64,000 nucleotides of DNA from Sciurus carolinensis (lineage: Eukaryota; Chordata; Mammalia; Rodentia; Sciuridae), in contig NC_062215.1 in assembly GCF_902686445.1 (NCBI RefSeq), positions 32,842,750 to 32,906,749 of the forward strand, read 5' to 3'. This document shows positions 11,894 through 25,076 of the stretch, piece by piece; position 1 is the first letter of the stretch; each line of letters starts with the position of its first letter. The notes beneath the pieces were generated by a model. The model saw nothing but the letters and a program-made list of their open reading frames with translations. It did no database searches and was not told where the DNA came from. A program made the position numbers and the translations under genes.

Positions 11894-13440
11894 CAAAAAT
11901 TAAAATTAAATTAAATTGAGTCAAAAAAAAAAGAAAGAAGAAAAGCATTTATGTACTTTTTTCTTTTTATTGGGAGAGAAAAATTTCCTAGACCATCTCA
12001 GTAGAATTCTTACATGAAGTAGTTGGCCAGCATTATCATATAGTCAGCCCAATCTGTAAAGGGGAAATACAAAGGTGAATATCTGGTTATTTCAGCTAGG
12101 GATGGGGGAAGGATTGGGAATGGAAAACAGCAGAGTCTGCCAGGTGGTTTTAAGCCTTTGGCAGCAGGAAGACATACAATGGGCTGGAAAAGAAAATCTG
12201 GACAATGAGAAAACTCTGTCATGTACAGGGCTAGTAAAACCAAAAGCCTAGTGAAGCCAACAAGTAACATGAGTAAGATTAGTGGGTTCAGGGGCTGGAA
12301 AGTGCTTACGCAGGCAAAAGGAAACCCCACTCCTAGTTTTCTCCCTCACCCCAATGCAGAATTCCAACATCTGAGCCCTTAGAGAAAAACCAGAAGGATT
12401 CTATTTAGAGATACTAAACAGTTCCAGGACATCTTTCCAAATTGGCCTTCAGGGATCTTTTGGTAAAATCAATGGACCTGATCAGCCTTCAAGAAACCTA
12501 CAGTTTCTCAGCCCTGATCACACATGCAGTGCTTCCAGTCAGCATTTTCAGGTTTGATTTTAAATGTTAGCCAGGGACTGCCAGACAGATGAAGAAAATT
12601 TCCAACACAAAAGACAGACACTAGGCACCTCCTGTGCCACAAACTGGCCTAGCCTCCCAGCCCAGTGCCAAGACCCGCCCGAGCGCCCACAGTCTCCAGC
12701 ACCTGCACCCCACAAGGTCTAGTGCCACACTGAGGCTAATCATCTGTCAACATGTGGGGTCACCTCTGCCTACTAGCATGGATTATTCCTGACCTGGAGG
12801 CCACCATCCCTAGTGGGGCAGCATCCTTCTTGGGACACCACATTATCAAGTTCCTCTTAGCATCAGGCTACTGAAGACTAAGAGGTTTGAACAGTACAGT
12901 ATAGTTTTATTGTAGATTTTTAAAATTAGTAGTATTATTATAATTATTCCTATTATACCTATTATCCCTACTTTTCTTTGATTAACATTTTTCTCACTCT
13001 ATTTTCCTCTTATTTGTTTCCTTGGAGACTCTTTCTCCCTTTTCTCATGCTAACAACCAATTTATTTTAATTCCGCTTTCACTATTCCTATGACATAGTA
13101 CCTCTATAGACTCACTTCTTATCTCATTAAGGTTATATCCTAGACCCCTCCCCATCCTCTTTGTTCACCATTAGAAATTGTGGTCCTTATTGCAAACCTA
13201 TTGGTTATGCTGTAGATTATTATCAAACTCATCATCTCTGTTTATTAAGACAATACGGTTAATATCTTAATAGGGACTATTTGGGTTAAGGATACATATT
13301 GTTTGTATTGTGTGCTGCTAATATTGATCTCTCACTTCAAGATGAGGTATTGGGAAACCTGCAGGGACACTATAAGTCTATAGGGAGGAAACTGCAATAC
13401 CTCATATTCGCACTGCTATAGGGGAAGATACACAAACAAC

Positions 13441-14450
13441 ATGAGAAAACAAGGGAAGAAAGTGTCCCAAACAAACCTAGATGCTATATCAATAGAATCA
13501 AATGACACCTTAGCAGAAGAAATGCCATAAAGGGAGTTCAGAATGTAAATAATTAAAATGATTCAAGAAGCAAATGATGAGATAAGAGAGCAAATGCAGG
13601 CAATGAATGATCACACCAATAAACAGTTAAAAGAGCAAATGCAAGAAGAAAAAGATCATTTCAATAAAGAGAAAGAGATTCTGCAAAAAACAAAACAAAC
13701 AAACAAACAAACAAACAAATGAACAAAAAACAAAAAACCCAGAAATCCTTGAAAGGAAGGAAACAATAAACCAAATTAAAAACTCAATAGAAAGTATAAC
13801 CAACAGGCTAGATCACTTGGAAGACAGAACCTCAGACAATGAAGACAAAATATTTAATCTTGAAAACAAAGTTGGTCAAACAGAGAAGATGGTAAGAAAT
13901 CATGAACAGAACCTCCAAGAATTATGGAATATCATGAAAAGACCAAATTTAAGAATTATTGGGATTGAGGAAGGCACAGAGATACAAACCAAAGGAATGA
14001 ATAATCTATTCAATGAAATAATATCAGAAATTTCCCAAACCTGAAGAATGAAATGGAAAATCAAATACAAGAGGCTTACAGGACACCAAATGCACAAAAT
14101 TACAACAGATCCACATCAAGGTACATTATTATGAAAATCCCATGATACAAAATAAGGATAGAATTTTAAAGGCAGCAAGAGAAAAACATCAGATTACATA
14201 TAGGGGAAAACCAATATGGATATCAGCAGATTTCTCAGTTCAGACCCTAAAAGCTAGAAGGGCCTGAAACAACATTTCAAGCTCTGAAAGAAAATGGATG
14301 CCAACCAAGAATCTTATACCCAGCAAAACTTACCTTCAGATTTGACAACTAAATAAAATCCTTCCATGCTAAACAAAGCTAAAAGAATTTACAAATAGAA
14401 AGCCTGCCCTACAGAACATTCTCAGCAAAATGTAAGAAAGGAAGAAATGA
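13441..14450 (+). pseudogene. L1 ORF1 remnant (old copy)
   Basis: The ORF1 start (ATG 13441, MRKQG-type) is recognisable. An in-frame stop near 13528, a CAAA microsatellite expansion at about 13690-13730 and several shifts break it. The longest surviving frame is 13817-14044, covering the end of the coiled coil and the start of the RNA-binding domain. It would have encoded the RNA-binding chaperone of the L1 particle. Confidence 0.75.
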
Positions 14451-14539
14451 AAAACAACAAAGTAAATCAGTGAAGGGAGGAACTATACCAAAGGAATAGT
14501 CAATTAAAGGAGAAATCAAGTCAAGTTAAAAACCAAAAT

Positions 14540-17500
14540 TAAGCCAAAATGATCAGGAATACAAGTCGTATCTCAATAATAATTCTGAATGTTAATGGCC
14601 TAAACTCATCAATGTTAATGGCAGATTGAATTAAAAAGCAAGACCCAACAATATGCTGCCTTCAAGTGACTCATCTCAAAGAAAAAGATACCCAGAGACT
14701 AAAGGTGAAAGGATTGGAAAAAACCCACCACACACATGGACTCAGTAAAAAAGTGGGGGTTTCCATCCCCATATCAGATAAAGCAGACTTCAAGTCAAAG
14801 TCAGTCAGAAAGGATAAAGAAGGACATCTCAAACTGCTTAAGGGAAGCATAAATCAGCAAGACATAACAAACATAAACATTTATGCCCCAAACGATGGCA
14901 CATTCATATACATTAAACAAATCCTTCTCAATTCCAGGAACCAAATAGACCACAACAAAATAATACTAGGTGACTTTAACACACCTCTCTCATCATTGGA
15001 CAGACTTTCCAAACAAAAATTGAACAAAGAAACCATAGAAATCAATAACACAATCAATAATTAGACTTAACAGACATATATAGAATATTCCATCCATCAA
15101 TGAGCGAATACACTTTCTTCTAAGCAGCACATGGATCCTTCTCTAATAGACCATATGTTATGCCACAAAGCTACTCTTAGCAAAAAAATGGAGATATTAC
15201 CTTGTATTCTATCATATCATAATGGAATAAAATTAGAAATCAATGATAAAATAAAAAACAGAAACTACTCCAACACCTGGAGACTAAATAATATGCTATT
15301 GAATGATTCATGGATAACAGAAGACAACAGGGGGGAGATAAAAACTTCTTAGAGGTAAACAATAACAATAATACAACATATCAAAATCTCTGGGATGCTA
15401 TGAAAGCAGTACTAAGAGGAAAATTCATTGCATGGAGCACATTCAATAAAAGAAGAAAAAGTCAACAAATAAACAACCTAACAATATAGCTCAAAGCCTA
15501 GAAAAAAGAAGAACAAATCAACACCAAAAGTAATAGAAGACAGGAAATAATGAAAATCAGAGCTGAAATCAATGAAATTAAAACAAAATCAACAATTCAA
15601 AAAATTGACAAAACAAAAAGTTTGTTCTTTGAAAAAATAAACAAAATTGATAAACCCTTAGCCACACTCACAAAAAGAAGGAAGTAGAAAACTCAAATTA
15701 TTAAAATTCATAATGAAAAAGGAAATATCATGACAAACACTATTGAAATACAAAACATAATTAGAAATTACTTTGAAAATCTATACTCCAACAAAATAGA
15801 AAATCTTGAAGACATGGACAGGTTTCTAGAGACATATGATCCATCCAAACTGAATCTGAAGGACATACACAATTTAAATAGATCAATTTCAAGCAATGAA
15901 ATAGAAGAAGTCATCAAAAGCCTACCAACCAAGAAAAGCCCAGGACCAGACAGATTCTCAGCTGAGTTCTATAATACCTTCAAAGAAGAACTCATTCCAA
16001 TACTCCTCAAAGTATTCCATGAAATAAAAAAGGAGGGAACCCTTCCAACTCATTCTATGAAGCTAATATCACTCTGATACCAAAACCAGACAAAACACAT
16101 CAAGGAAAGAAAACTTCAGACCCATATTCCTAATGAACATAGATGCAAAATACTTAACAAAATGTTAACAAATCGCATACAAAAATATATTAAAAACATA
16201 GTGCACCATGATCAAGTGGGTTTCCTCCCAGGAATGCAAGGTTGGTTCAACATCCAGAAATCCATAATGTAATTCACCACATCAACAGACTTAAAGTTAA
16301 GAATCATATGATTATTTCAATAGATGCAGAAAAAGTATTTGATAAATTCAGCACCCCTTCATGCTCAAAATGCTAGAAAAATAGGGATAGTAGGAACATA
16401 CCTCAACATTGTAAAGGCTATCTATACTAAGTCTACCGCCAACATCATTCTAAATGGAGAAAAACTGAAAAGATTCCCCCTAAAAACTGGAATAAGACAG
16501 GGATGCCCTCTTTCACCACCTCTATTTAACATTGTCCTTGAAACTCTAGCCAGATCCAATTAGACAGACCAAAGAAATTAAAGGAATACAAATAGGAAAA
16601 GAAGAACAGTTCAAACTTTCACTATTTGCTGATGACATGATTCTATATTTAGAGGAGTCAAAAAATTCCATCAGAAAACATTTAGAACTCATAAATGAAT
16701 TCAGTAAAGTAGCAGGATATAAAATCAACACTCATAAATCTAGTGCATTTTTATTCATAAGTGATGAACACTCTAAAAGAGAAATTAGGAAAACTACCCC
16801 ATTCACAATAGCCTCAAAAAAAAATACTTGGGAACCAATCTAACAAAAGAGGTGAAAGACCTCTACACTGAGAACTAAACACTAAAGAAAAAAATTAAAG
16901 AAAGTCTTAGAAGATGGAAAGATCTCCGTGTTCTTGGATAGGCAGAATTAATATTGTCAAAATCGCCATACAACCAAAAGAGCTATACAAATTCAATGCA
17001 ATTCAATTAAAATTCCAATGATGTACCTCATAGAAATAGAGAAAGCAATCATGAAATTCATTTGGAAGAATAAAAGACCCAAAATAGCTAAAGCAATCCT
17101 TAGCAAGAAGAGGGAAGCAGGTGGTATCACAATACCAGAACTTCAACTATACTACAGAGCAACAGTAACAAAAACAGCATGGTATTGGCACCAAAATAGA
17201 CAGGTAGACCAATGGTACAGAATAGAGGACACAGAGACAAACCCACATAAATACAGTTGTCTCATACTAGACAAAGGTGCCAAAAACATACAAAGGAGAA
17301 AATATAGCCTCTTCAACAAATGGTACTGGGAAAACTGGAAATCCATTTTCAGCAAAATGAAACTAAACCCCTATTTCTCACCCAGCACAAAACTCAATTC
17401 AAAATGAATTAAGGACCTCAGAATTAGACCAGAGATCCTGCACCTAATAGGAGAAAAAGTAGGTCTAAATCTTCATCATGTTGGCTTAGGACCAGACTCC

Positions 17501-18062
17501 TTAACATGACTCCCAAAGAACAAGAAATAAAAGCATGAATCAATAATTGGGATAGATTCAAACTAACAAGATTTTTCTCAGCAAAGGAAACAATCAACAA
17601 TGTGAAGAGAGCCTACAGAGTGGGAGAAAATCTTTGCAACACACACTTAAGATAGAGCATTAATCTCCAGAATCTATAAAGAACTCAAAAAGCTTTACAC
17701 CAAGAATACAAATGACCCAGTCAATAAGTGGGCCAAGGAAATGAGCAGACACTTCACAGAAGATCTTGGTTTATACTCAAAGGACTTAAAATCAGCATAC
17801 TACAGTGACATAGCTACATCAATGTTTATAGCAGCTCAATTCACAATAACTAGATTGTGGAACCAATCTAGATGTCCTTCACTAGATGAATGAATAAAGA
17901 AACTGTGGTATATATACACAATGGAATATTATTCAGCCATAAAGAAGAATAAAATTATGGCATTTGCAGGTAAGTGGATGGAGTTGGAGAATATCATGCT
18001 AAGTGAGATAAGCCAATCCCAAAAAAACAAAGGCCAAATGATTTCTCTGATAAGTGGATGAT
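14540..18062 (+). pseudogene. L1 ORF2 remnant (old copy)
   Basis: Fragments of the endonuclease (14666-15064, 15131-15352) and reverse transcriptase (15730-16077, 16324-16563, 16637-16843, with [14 protein letters not shown] active-site sequence at about 16620) survive. A C-terminal fragment lies at 17018-17407. They are separated by multiple stops and frameshifts, and about 280 bp is deleted near 17772. It is not functional. Confidence 0.8.
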
Positions 18063-18229
18063 GATACATAAGTGGCGGGGGGCAAGAATGGAGGAAGGAT
18101 GGATAGTATAGAGGAAAATAAGAGGTGGAGAGGGGATGGGGGAAGGAAAAATAATAGAATCAGACAAACGTCATTACTTTGTGTACATATATGATTACAT
18201 AACTGGTGTGACTCTACTTCATGTACAAC

Positions 18230-18239
18230 CAGAGAAACT
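18230..18239 (+). repeat. Target-site duplication, left copy
   Basis: CAGAGAAACT here and at 25313-25322 flank the younger L1. To the right of the second copy the old L1 tail continues (gttgtatcccatttgtg), which fixes this as the insertion point. Confidence 0.75.
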
Positions 18240-18246
18240 GAAACAC

Positions 18247-18256
18247 AAGATGGCGG
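18247..18256 (+). promoter_or_regulatory. YY1-like motif at the L1 5' end
   Basis: AAGATGGCGG lies three bases inside the inferred 5' end of the L1. In human L1 a similar AAGATGGC sequence near the 5' end binds YY1 and sets the transcription start. The same role here is inference by analogy. Confidence 0.55.
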
Positions 18257-18498
18257 ACTAGAGGGCGGCTGCATTTCATGTTGCTCCAGGACTCAAGATT
18301 CAAAAGAGGAGATAGTGACTTGGGACCAACTCAAAGCCGCCGGGTGAGTTTCTCCCATAGGGGAGGCGTCCCGGATGGGGCAGTAGCCCCGGAAGGCAGA
18401 GAACTTTGTGAAGTAGAGTGACTCGGCGAGACGCCCCTCCCCCGCCGGAGCGGTAAAAACGGACAGCGAAGCGGAGCGAAAAAACGGCAGATTGAAGT

Positions 18499-19765
18499 TT
18501 CCAGGACTGCGGGCAGCTTCTCTAACCTAAGGAGACTCGTCTGCGAAGGGTGAGGCTCCCAAGCCCAGGAGGGAGGTCCGGGCCCCTGGGAACGTCGCCT
18601 GAGAAGGCTGCCCTGCCCAGGCGGCAAGACACACCTCCCCCCGCAGTGAACTCGGAAAGCGGGGAACTTTGCAAAGGAGGTTGCGCGACACACCGCTTGG
18701 TTTTGGAGCGATCTGCCAGAACTCCAGCGGCTGCCAGAGAAAGAGTGGGGCGGCGAGTTGTTTGGATTCAGCAACCGCCTGAACAACGGGGAGGGGGCTG
18801 TCCTGAGGAGGTGGAGGTGCGCAGTGAGTGGCTTGGTCTCCAAGCACCCACACAGAGCACCGGGTGGCTGCCTGGAGGAAGAGACGAGCGACGGGTCACT
18901 GGGGCTTGGAGCATATGTACGAGGCTCCAAGTGACTGGTCAGAGGGCAGGTCCATAGCCAGGCGATTAGGTGCATAGCACGGTCCGGTCCAGGGACCTAG
19001 GCACCTTTTCTTGAATGAACTACACAGAGTCAAGCTGAGGGGCGAAGTGAAGGTTCCAGGACTGCGGGCAGCTTCTCTAAGAAGAGACAACCTAAGGAGA
19101 CTCGTCCACGAAGGGTGAGGCTCCCAGGCCCAGGAGGTAGGTCTGGGCCCCTGGGAAGGCTGCCCTGCCCAGGCAGCAAGACACACCTCCCCCCGCTGGA
19201 ACAGTGAACTCGGAAAGCGGGGAACCTTGCAGAGGAGGCCGAGCGGCACACCGCTTGGTTTTTTGGTTTTTTGGAGCAATCTGCCAGGGCTCCGGGGGCT
19301 GCCAGAGAAAGAGTTGGGCGGCGAGCTATTTGGATTCAGCAACCACCTGAACAACGGGGAGGGAGCTGTCCTGAGGAGGTGGAGGTGCGCAGTGAGTGGC
19401 TTGGTCTCCAAGCGCCCACACAGAACACCGGGTGGCTGCCTGGAGGAAGAGACGAGTGACGGGTCACTGGGGCTTGGAGCATATGTACGAGGCTCCAAGT
19501 GACTGCTCAGAGGAGGGGTCGCATGGCCAGGCCGATTAGGTGCAAAGCACGGTCCGAGCCGGGGATCTAAGCACCTTTTCTTGAAAGAGCTACACAGAGA
19601 CCAGCTGAGGGGTGGAGCAAAGGTTCCAGGACTGCGGGCAGCTTCTCTGAGGAGGGGCCACCTAAGGAGACTCGTCTGCGAAGGGCAGGGCTCCCAAGCC
19701 CAGGAGGGAGGTCCAGGCCCCTGGAAACGTTGCCTGGGAAGTCTGCCCTGCCCAGGTGGTAGTTG
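18499..19765 (+). repeat. Tandem monomers of the L1 5' UTR
   Basis: The block beginning ttccaggactgcgggcag occurs at 18499, 19054 and 19624. This gives two full monomers of about 555 and 570 bp and a third truncated near 19765. Shared landmarks include ccttaggagactcgtc-type sequence, ctgccctgcccaggcgg-type sequence, gtgaactcggaaagcgggg and gcttggagcatatgtacga. CpG density is far above the surroundings. By analogy with mouse A, F and Tf monomers these are probably promoter units. A non-monomer spacer runs from 19766 to ORF1. Confidence 0.85.
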
Positions 19766-20156
19766 TGGACTGAGGGGAACCTCTAGGAGGAGAATGGACT
19801 AGCAAGACCTCCCCACCGGGTGGGTCTTCCCCGCCAAGTGAGGTTTTCCCACAAAGACGGTAAAACCAGAGACACAGGCCCAAACAGGCATTGCCTCAGC
19901 CCGCAGTCTAGTTCCCCTTTGGATGACCATTGGTCAACAAGTAGAGGCACCTCTGCCCTCTAGCAGGGAATATACCCCACCTGAAGACCACCATCCCTAG
20001 AGAGGCAGCTACCTAGGGGAACACCAAAGTATCAACTTCCTCTAAGACTTCAGGCTACTGAAGGATAAGAGGGGATACACTAGCAATCTTCAGGGACATT
20101 ATAAGTCAATAGAAGAAATCTGCAACATCTCTGCAGTCTACTGACACCTGAACGAC

Positions 20157-21159
20157 ATGAGAAAACAAGGGAAGAAAATGCCTCAAACAAATCTGGATGT
20201 TATATCAATAAAATCCAATGACAGCATGGCAGAAGAAATGTCAGAAAGGGAGTTCAGAATGTACATAATCAACATGATAAGGGAAGCAAACGATGAAATG
20301 AAAGAGCAAATGCAGGCATTGAATGAACGCACCAATAGAGCAAATACAGGAAGCAAAAGACCATTTCAATAAAGAGTTAGAGATATTGAAAAAAAACCAA
20401 ACAGAAATCCTTGAAATGAAGGAAACAATAAACCAAATTAAGAACTCCATAGAAAGCACAACCAATAGGATAGAACACCTGGAAGACAGAACCTCAGATA
20501 TTGAAGACAAAATATTTAACCTCGAAAACAAAGTTGAACAAACAGAGAAGATGGTAAGAAATCATGAACAGAATCTCCAAGAACTATGGGATATCATGAA
20601 AAGGCCAAATTTGAGAATTATTGGGATTGAGGAAGGCTTAGAGAAACAAACCAAAGGAATGAACAACCTATTCAATGAGATAAATTCAGAAAATTTCCCA
20701 AATCTGAAGAACGAAATGGAAAATCAAGTTCAAGAGGCTTATAGAACTCCAAATACACAAAATTACAACAGACCCACACCAAGGCACATTATAATGAAAA
20801 TACCTAACATACAAAATAAAGACAGAATTTTAAAGGCTGTGAGAGAAAAGAACCAAATTACATTCAGGGGGAAACCAATACGGATATCAGCAGATTTTTC
20901 AATCCAGACCTTAAAAGCTAGAAGGGCCTGGAATAACATTTTTCAAGCCCTAAAAGAAAATGGATACCAACCAAGAATCTTATACCCAGCAAAACTTACC
21001 TTCAGATTTGATGACGAAATAAAATCCTTCCATGATAAACAAAAGCTAAAAGAATATACAAAAAGAAAGCCAGCATTACAGAACATTCTCAGCAAAATAT
21101 TCCATGAAGAAGATATGAAAAACAAAGAAGCAAATCAGCAAAGGGAGGAGATATCCTAA
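20157..21159 (+). pseudogene. L1 ORF1 (younger copy), broken by one small deletion
   Basis: ORF1p is the RNA-binding nucleic-acid chaperone that coats L1 RNA. The frame opens at ATG 20157 with a coiled-coil region. It shifts near 20340, where the older copy has 11 more bases between its caccaat and agagcaaat blocks. It then stays open from 20323 to TAA at 21157-21159. The downstream part covers the rest of the coiled coil (rich in E, K, N and I), the RRM (NLRIIGIEEG, then HIIMKIP) and the C-terminal domain (ILYPAKLTFRF). About 334 residues would be expected without the lesion. Confidence 0.85.
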
Positions 21160-21210
21160 AGGAACTCTCAAATAAAGAGGAACCAAGTCGTGTCAAAAAT
21201 AAGCAAATAA

Positions 21211-24200
21211 ATGAATAAAATGAGTCAAATGACCGGGAATACAAACCATATCTTAATAATAACCCTGAATATTAATGGCCTGAATTCATCAATCAAAAGA
21301 CACAGACTGGCAGATTGGATAAAAAAGAAAGATCCAACAATATGTTGCCTGCAAGAGACTCATCTCTTAGAAAGAGATACCCAAAGACTAAAGGTGAAAG
21401 GATGGGAAAAAACTTACCATGCACATGGACCCAGCAAAAAAGCTGGGGTATCCATCCTCATTTCAGATAATGTGGACTTCAAGCCAAAGTTAATCAGAAG
21501 GGATAAAGAAGGACATTTCATAATGCTTAAGGGAACCATAAATCAGCAAGACATAACAATCATAAATATCTATGCCCCAAACAGTGGCTCACCCTTGTAT
21601 GTCAAACAAATCCTTCTCAATCTCAGAAACCAAATAGACCACAATACAATAATACTAGGTGATTTTAACACGCCTCTCTCACCACTGGACAGATCTTCCA
21701 AACAAAAATTGAACAAAGAAATCATAGATCTCAATAACACAATCAATAATTTAGACTTAACAGACATTTATAGAATATACCATCCAACCAAGAGCGAATA
21801 CACTTTCTTCTCAGCAGCACATGGATCCTTCTCTAAAATAGACCATATATTATGCCACAAAGCTAATGTCAGCAAATACAAGAAGATAGAGACACTACCT
21901 TGTATTTTATCAGACCATAATGGATTGAAACTAGAAATAAATGAAAGAGTAAAAAACAGAAATTACTCCAACACCTGGAGATTAAACAATATGCTATTAT
22001 ATGAGGAATGGATAACAGAAGATATTAGGAAGGAAATTAAAAAATTCCTAGAGGTAAACGAGAACAAAGAAACATCATATCAAAATCTCTGGGACACTAT
22101 GAAAGCGGTACTTAGAGGAAGATTTATTTCATGGAGCGCATTTAATGAAAGAAGTAAAACTCAAAAAATAAATGACCTAACACTACAGCTCAAAGCCCTA
22201 GAAAAAGAAGAACAGACCAACACCAAAAGTAGTAGAAGACAGGAAATAGTTAAACTGAGAGCTGAAATCAACGAAATTGAAACAAAAGAAACAATACAAA
22301 AAATTGACAAAATAAATAGTTGGTTCTTCGAAAAAATAAACAAAATTGATAAACCTTTAGCCACACTAACAAAGAGAAGACGAGAGAAAACCCAAATTAC
22401 CAAAATTCGGAATGAACAAGGAAATATCACAACAGACATGATTGAAATACAAAACATAATTAGAAGCTATTTTGAAAATCTATATTCCAACAAAATAGAA
22501 AATTTCGAAGATATCAACAAGTTTCTAGAGACCTATGAATTGCCTAAACTAAACGAGGAGGACATACACAATTTAAATAGACCAATTCCAAGTAATGAAA
22601 TAGAAGAAGTCATCAAAAGCCTACCAACAAAGAAAAGTCCAGGACCTGATGGGTTCTCAGCCGAGTTCTACAAAACCTTTAAAGAAGAGCTCATTCCAAT
22701 AATTCTCAAAGTATTCCATGAAATAGAAGAGGAGGGAACCCTCCCAAACTCATTCTATGAAGCCAATATCACCCTGATACCTAAACCAGACAGAGACACA
22801 TCGAGGAAAGAAAATTTCAGACCAATATCCTTAATGAACATCGATGCAAAAATTCTCAACAAAATTTTAGCAAATCGCATACAAAAATGTATTAAAAAGA
22901 TAGTGCATCATGATCAAGTGGGTTTCATCCCAGGGATGCAAGGTTGGTTCAACATCAGGAAATCAATAAATGTAATTCACCACATCAACAGACTTAAAGT
23001 CAAGAATCACATGATTATTTCAATAGATGCAGAAAAAGCATTTGATAAAATACAGCACCCCTTCATGCTCAAAACACTAGAAAAAATAGGGATAGTGGGA
23101 ACGTTCCTTAACATTGTAAAGGCCATCTATGCTAAGTCTATGGCTAATATTATTCTTAATGGTGAAAAACTGAAAGCATTCCCCCTAAAATCTGGAACAA
23201 GGCAGGGATGCCCTCTCTCACCATTCCTATTCAATATCGTCCTTGAAACTCTAGCCAGAGCAATTAGACAGACCAAAGAAATTAAAGGGATACGAATAGG
23301 AAAAGAAGAACTCAAACTATCCCTATTTGCTGATGATATGATTATATACTTAGAGGAACCAGGAAATTCCACCAGAAAACTCTTAGAACTCATAAGTGAA
23401 TTCAGTAAAGTAGCAGGATACAAGATCAATGCTCATAAATCCAATGCATTTTTATACATAAGTGATGAATCTTCAGAAAGAGAAGTTAGGAAAACTACTC
23501 CATTCACAATAGCCTCGAAAAAAATAAAATACTTGGGAATCAATCTCACAAAAGAGGTGAAAGACCTCTACAATGAGAACTACAGAACACTAAAGAAAGA
23601 AATTAAAGAACACCTTAGAAGATGGAAAGATCTCCCATGTTCCTGGATAGGCAGAATTAATATTGTCAAAATGGCCATACTACCAAAAGTGCTATACAGA
23701 TTCAATGCAATTCCAATTAAAATCCCAACGATGTACCTTACAGAAGTAGAACAAGCAATCATGAAATTCATCTGGAAGAATAAGAACCCAGAATTGCTAA
23801 AGCAATCCTTCGCAGGAAAAATGAAGCAGGGGTATTGCAATACCTGAACTTCAACTGTACTACAAAGCAATAGTAACAAAAACGGCATGGTATTGGTACC
23901 AAAATAGACAGATAGATCAATGGTACAGAATAGAGGACACAGACACAAACCCAAATAAATATAATTTCCTCATACTAGACAAAGGGGCCAAAAATATGCA
24001 ATGGAAAAAAGATAGCCTCTTCAATAAATGGTGCTGGGAAAATTGGAAATCCATATGCAACAAAATGAAAATAAACCCATATCTCTCACCGTGCACAAAA
24101 CTAAACTCAAAATGTATTAAGGACCTCGGAATCAGACCAGAGACCCTGCATCTTATAGAAGAAAAAGTAGGTCCAGATCTTCAACATGTCGGCTTAGGAC

Positions 24201-25051
24201 CAGACTTTCTCAATAGGACTCCCATAGCACAAGAAATAAAAGCAAGAATCAATATCTGGGATAGATTCAAACTAAAAAGCTTTCTCTCAGCAAAGAAAAC
24301 TATTAGCAATGGGAAGAAAGAGCCTACAGAGTGGGAGAAAATCTTTGCCAATCATACTTCAGATAGAGCACTAATCTCCAGAATCTATAAAGAACTCAAA
24401 AAACTCAACACCAAGACTACAAATAACCCAATCGACAAATGGTCTAAGGAAATGAACAGACACTTCACAGAAGAAGACCTACAAACAATCAACAAACATA
24501 TGGAAAAATGTTCAACATCTCTAGTAATAAAAGAAAGGCAAATCAAAACCACCCTAAGATTCCATCTCACCTCAATCAGAATGGCGATTATCAAGAACAC
24601 AAGCAACAACAGGTGTTGGCGAGGATGTGGGGAAAAAGATACACTCATACATTGCTGGTGGGGTTGCAAATTAGTGCAACCACTCTGGAAGGCAGTATGG
24701 AGATTCCTTAGAAAACTTGGAATGGAACTACCATTTGACCCAGCTATCCCACTCCTTGGCCTATACCCAAAGGACTTAAAATCAGCATATTACAGAGATA
24801 CAGCCACATCAATGATCATTGCTGCTCAATTCACCATAGCCAGATTGTGGAACCAACCTAGATTCCCTTCAGTTGATGAATGGATAAAGAAACTATGGCA
24901 TATATATACAATGGAATATTACTCAGCCATAAAGAATGATAAATTTATGGCATTTGCAAGCAAATGGACGAAATTGGAGAATATCATGCTAAGTGAGATA
25001 AGCCAATCTCAAAAAACCAAAGGAAGAATGATCTCACTGATAAGTGGATGA
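21211..25051 (+). pseudogene. L1 ORF2 (younger copy), broken by two single-base deletions
   Basis: ORF2p supplies endonuclease and reverse transcriptase for target-primed integration. The frame runs unbroken for 878 codons from ATG 21211. The N-terminal endonuclease has LQETH and [10 protein letters not shown], and the reverse transcriptase has [10 protein letters not shown] with FADD at about residues 706-709. By comparison with the older copy, one base is missing at about 23785 (AAGAACCCAGA) and one at about 23832 (GCAGGGGTA). The rest is open in the resulting frame to TGA at 25051, including the Cys-rich end (CWRGCGEKDTLIHCWWGC). No other breaks were seen, so it died recently. Confidence 0.88.
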
Positions 25052-25076
25052 TGATACATAATGGGGCGTGGGAGGG

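Larger units (their letters stand above)
6632..12640. other. Intergenic region with LTR-type retroelements
   Basis: No gene is recognised. The region holds a CT-rich microsatellite with a SINE (7139-7443), two MaLR-type LTR relics (7589-8245), a MaLR-like element with two LTRs (about 8468-10866) and one ID SINE (11821-11893). The stretches 6632-7135, 10870-11820 and 11900-12640 show nothing identifiable. The minus-strand 106-codon frame at 12010-12330 has no recognisable family. Confidence 0.6.
12640..18239 (+). mobile_element. Old degraded L1, host of the younger L1
   Basis: Sequence from about 12735 aligns with the distal 5' UTR, ORF1, ORF2 and 3' UTR of the younger L1 at 18244-25312. It retains a block of about 460 bp at about 12890-13350 that the younger copy lacks. 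It lacks about 280 bp of ORF2 at about 17772, where cttcacagaag jumps straight to sequence near the end of ORF2. Its 3' tail stops at 18239 and resumes at 25313-25380, on the other side of the younger L1. The true 5' end is unclear. Confidence 0.85.

Noticed and set aside
18499..19765. CRISPR-like or satellite array
   Set aside because: The repeat unit is over 500 bp, only 2.3 copies exist, and the array is bounded by L1 5' and ORF1 sequence. It is an L1 promoter array.
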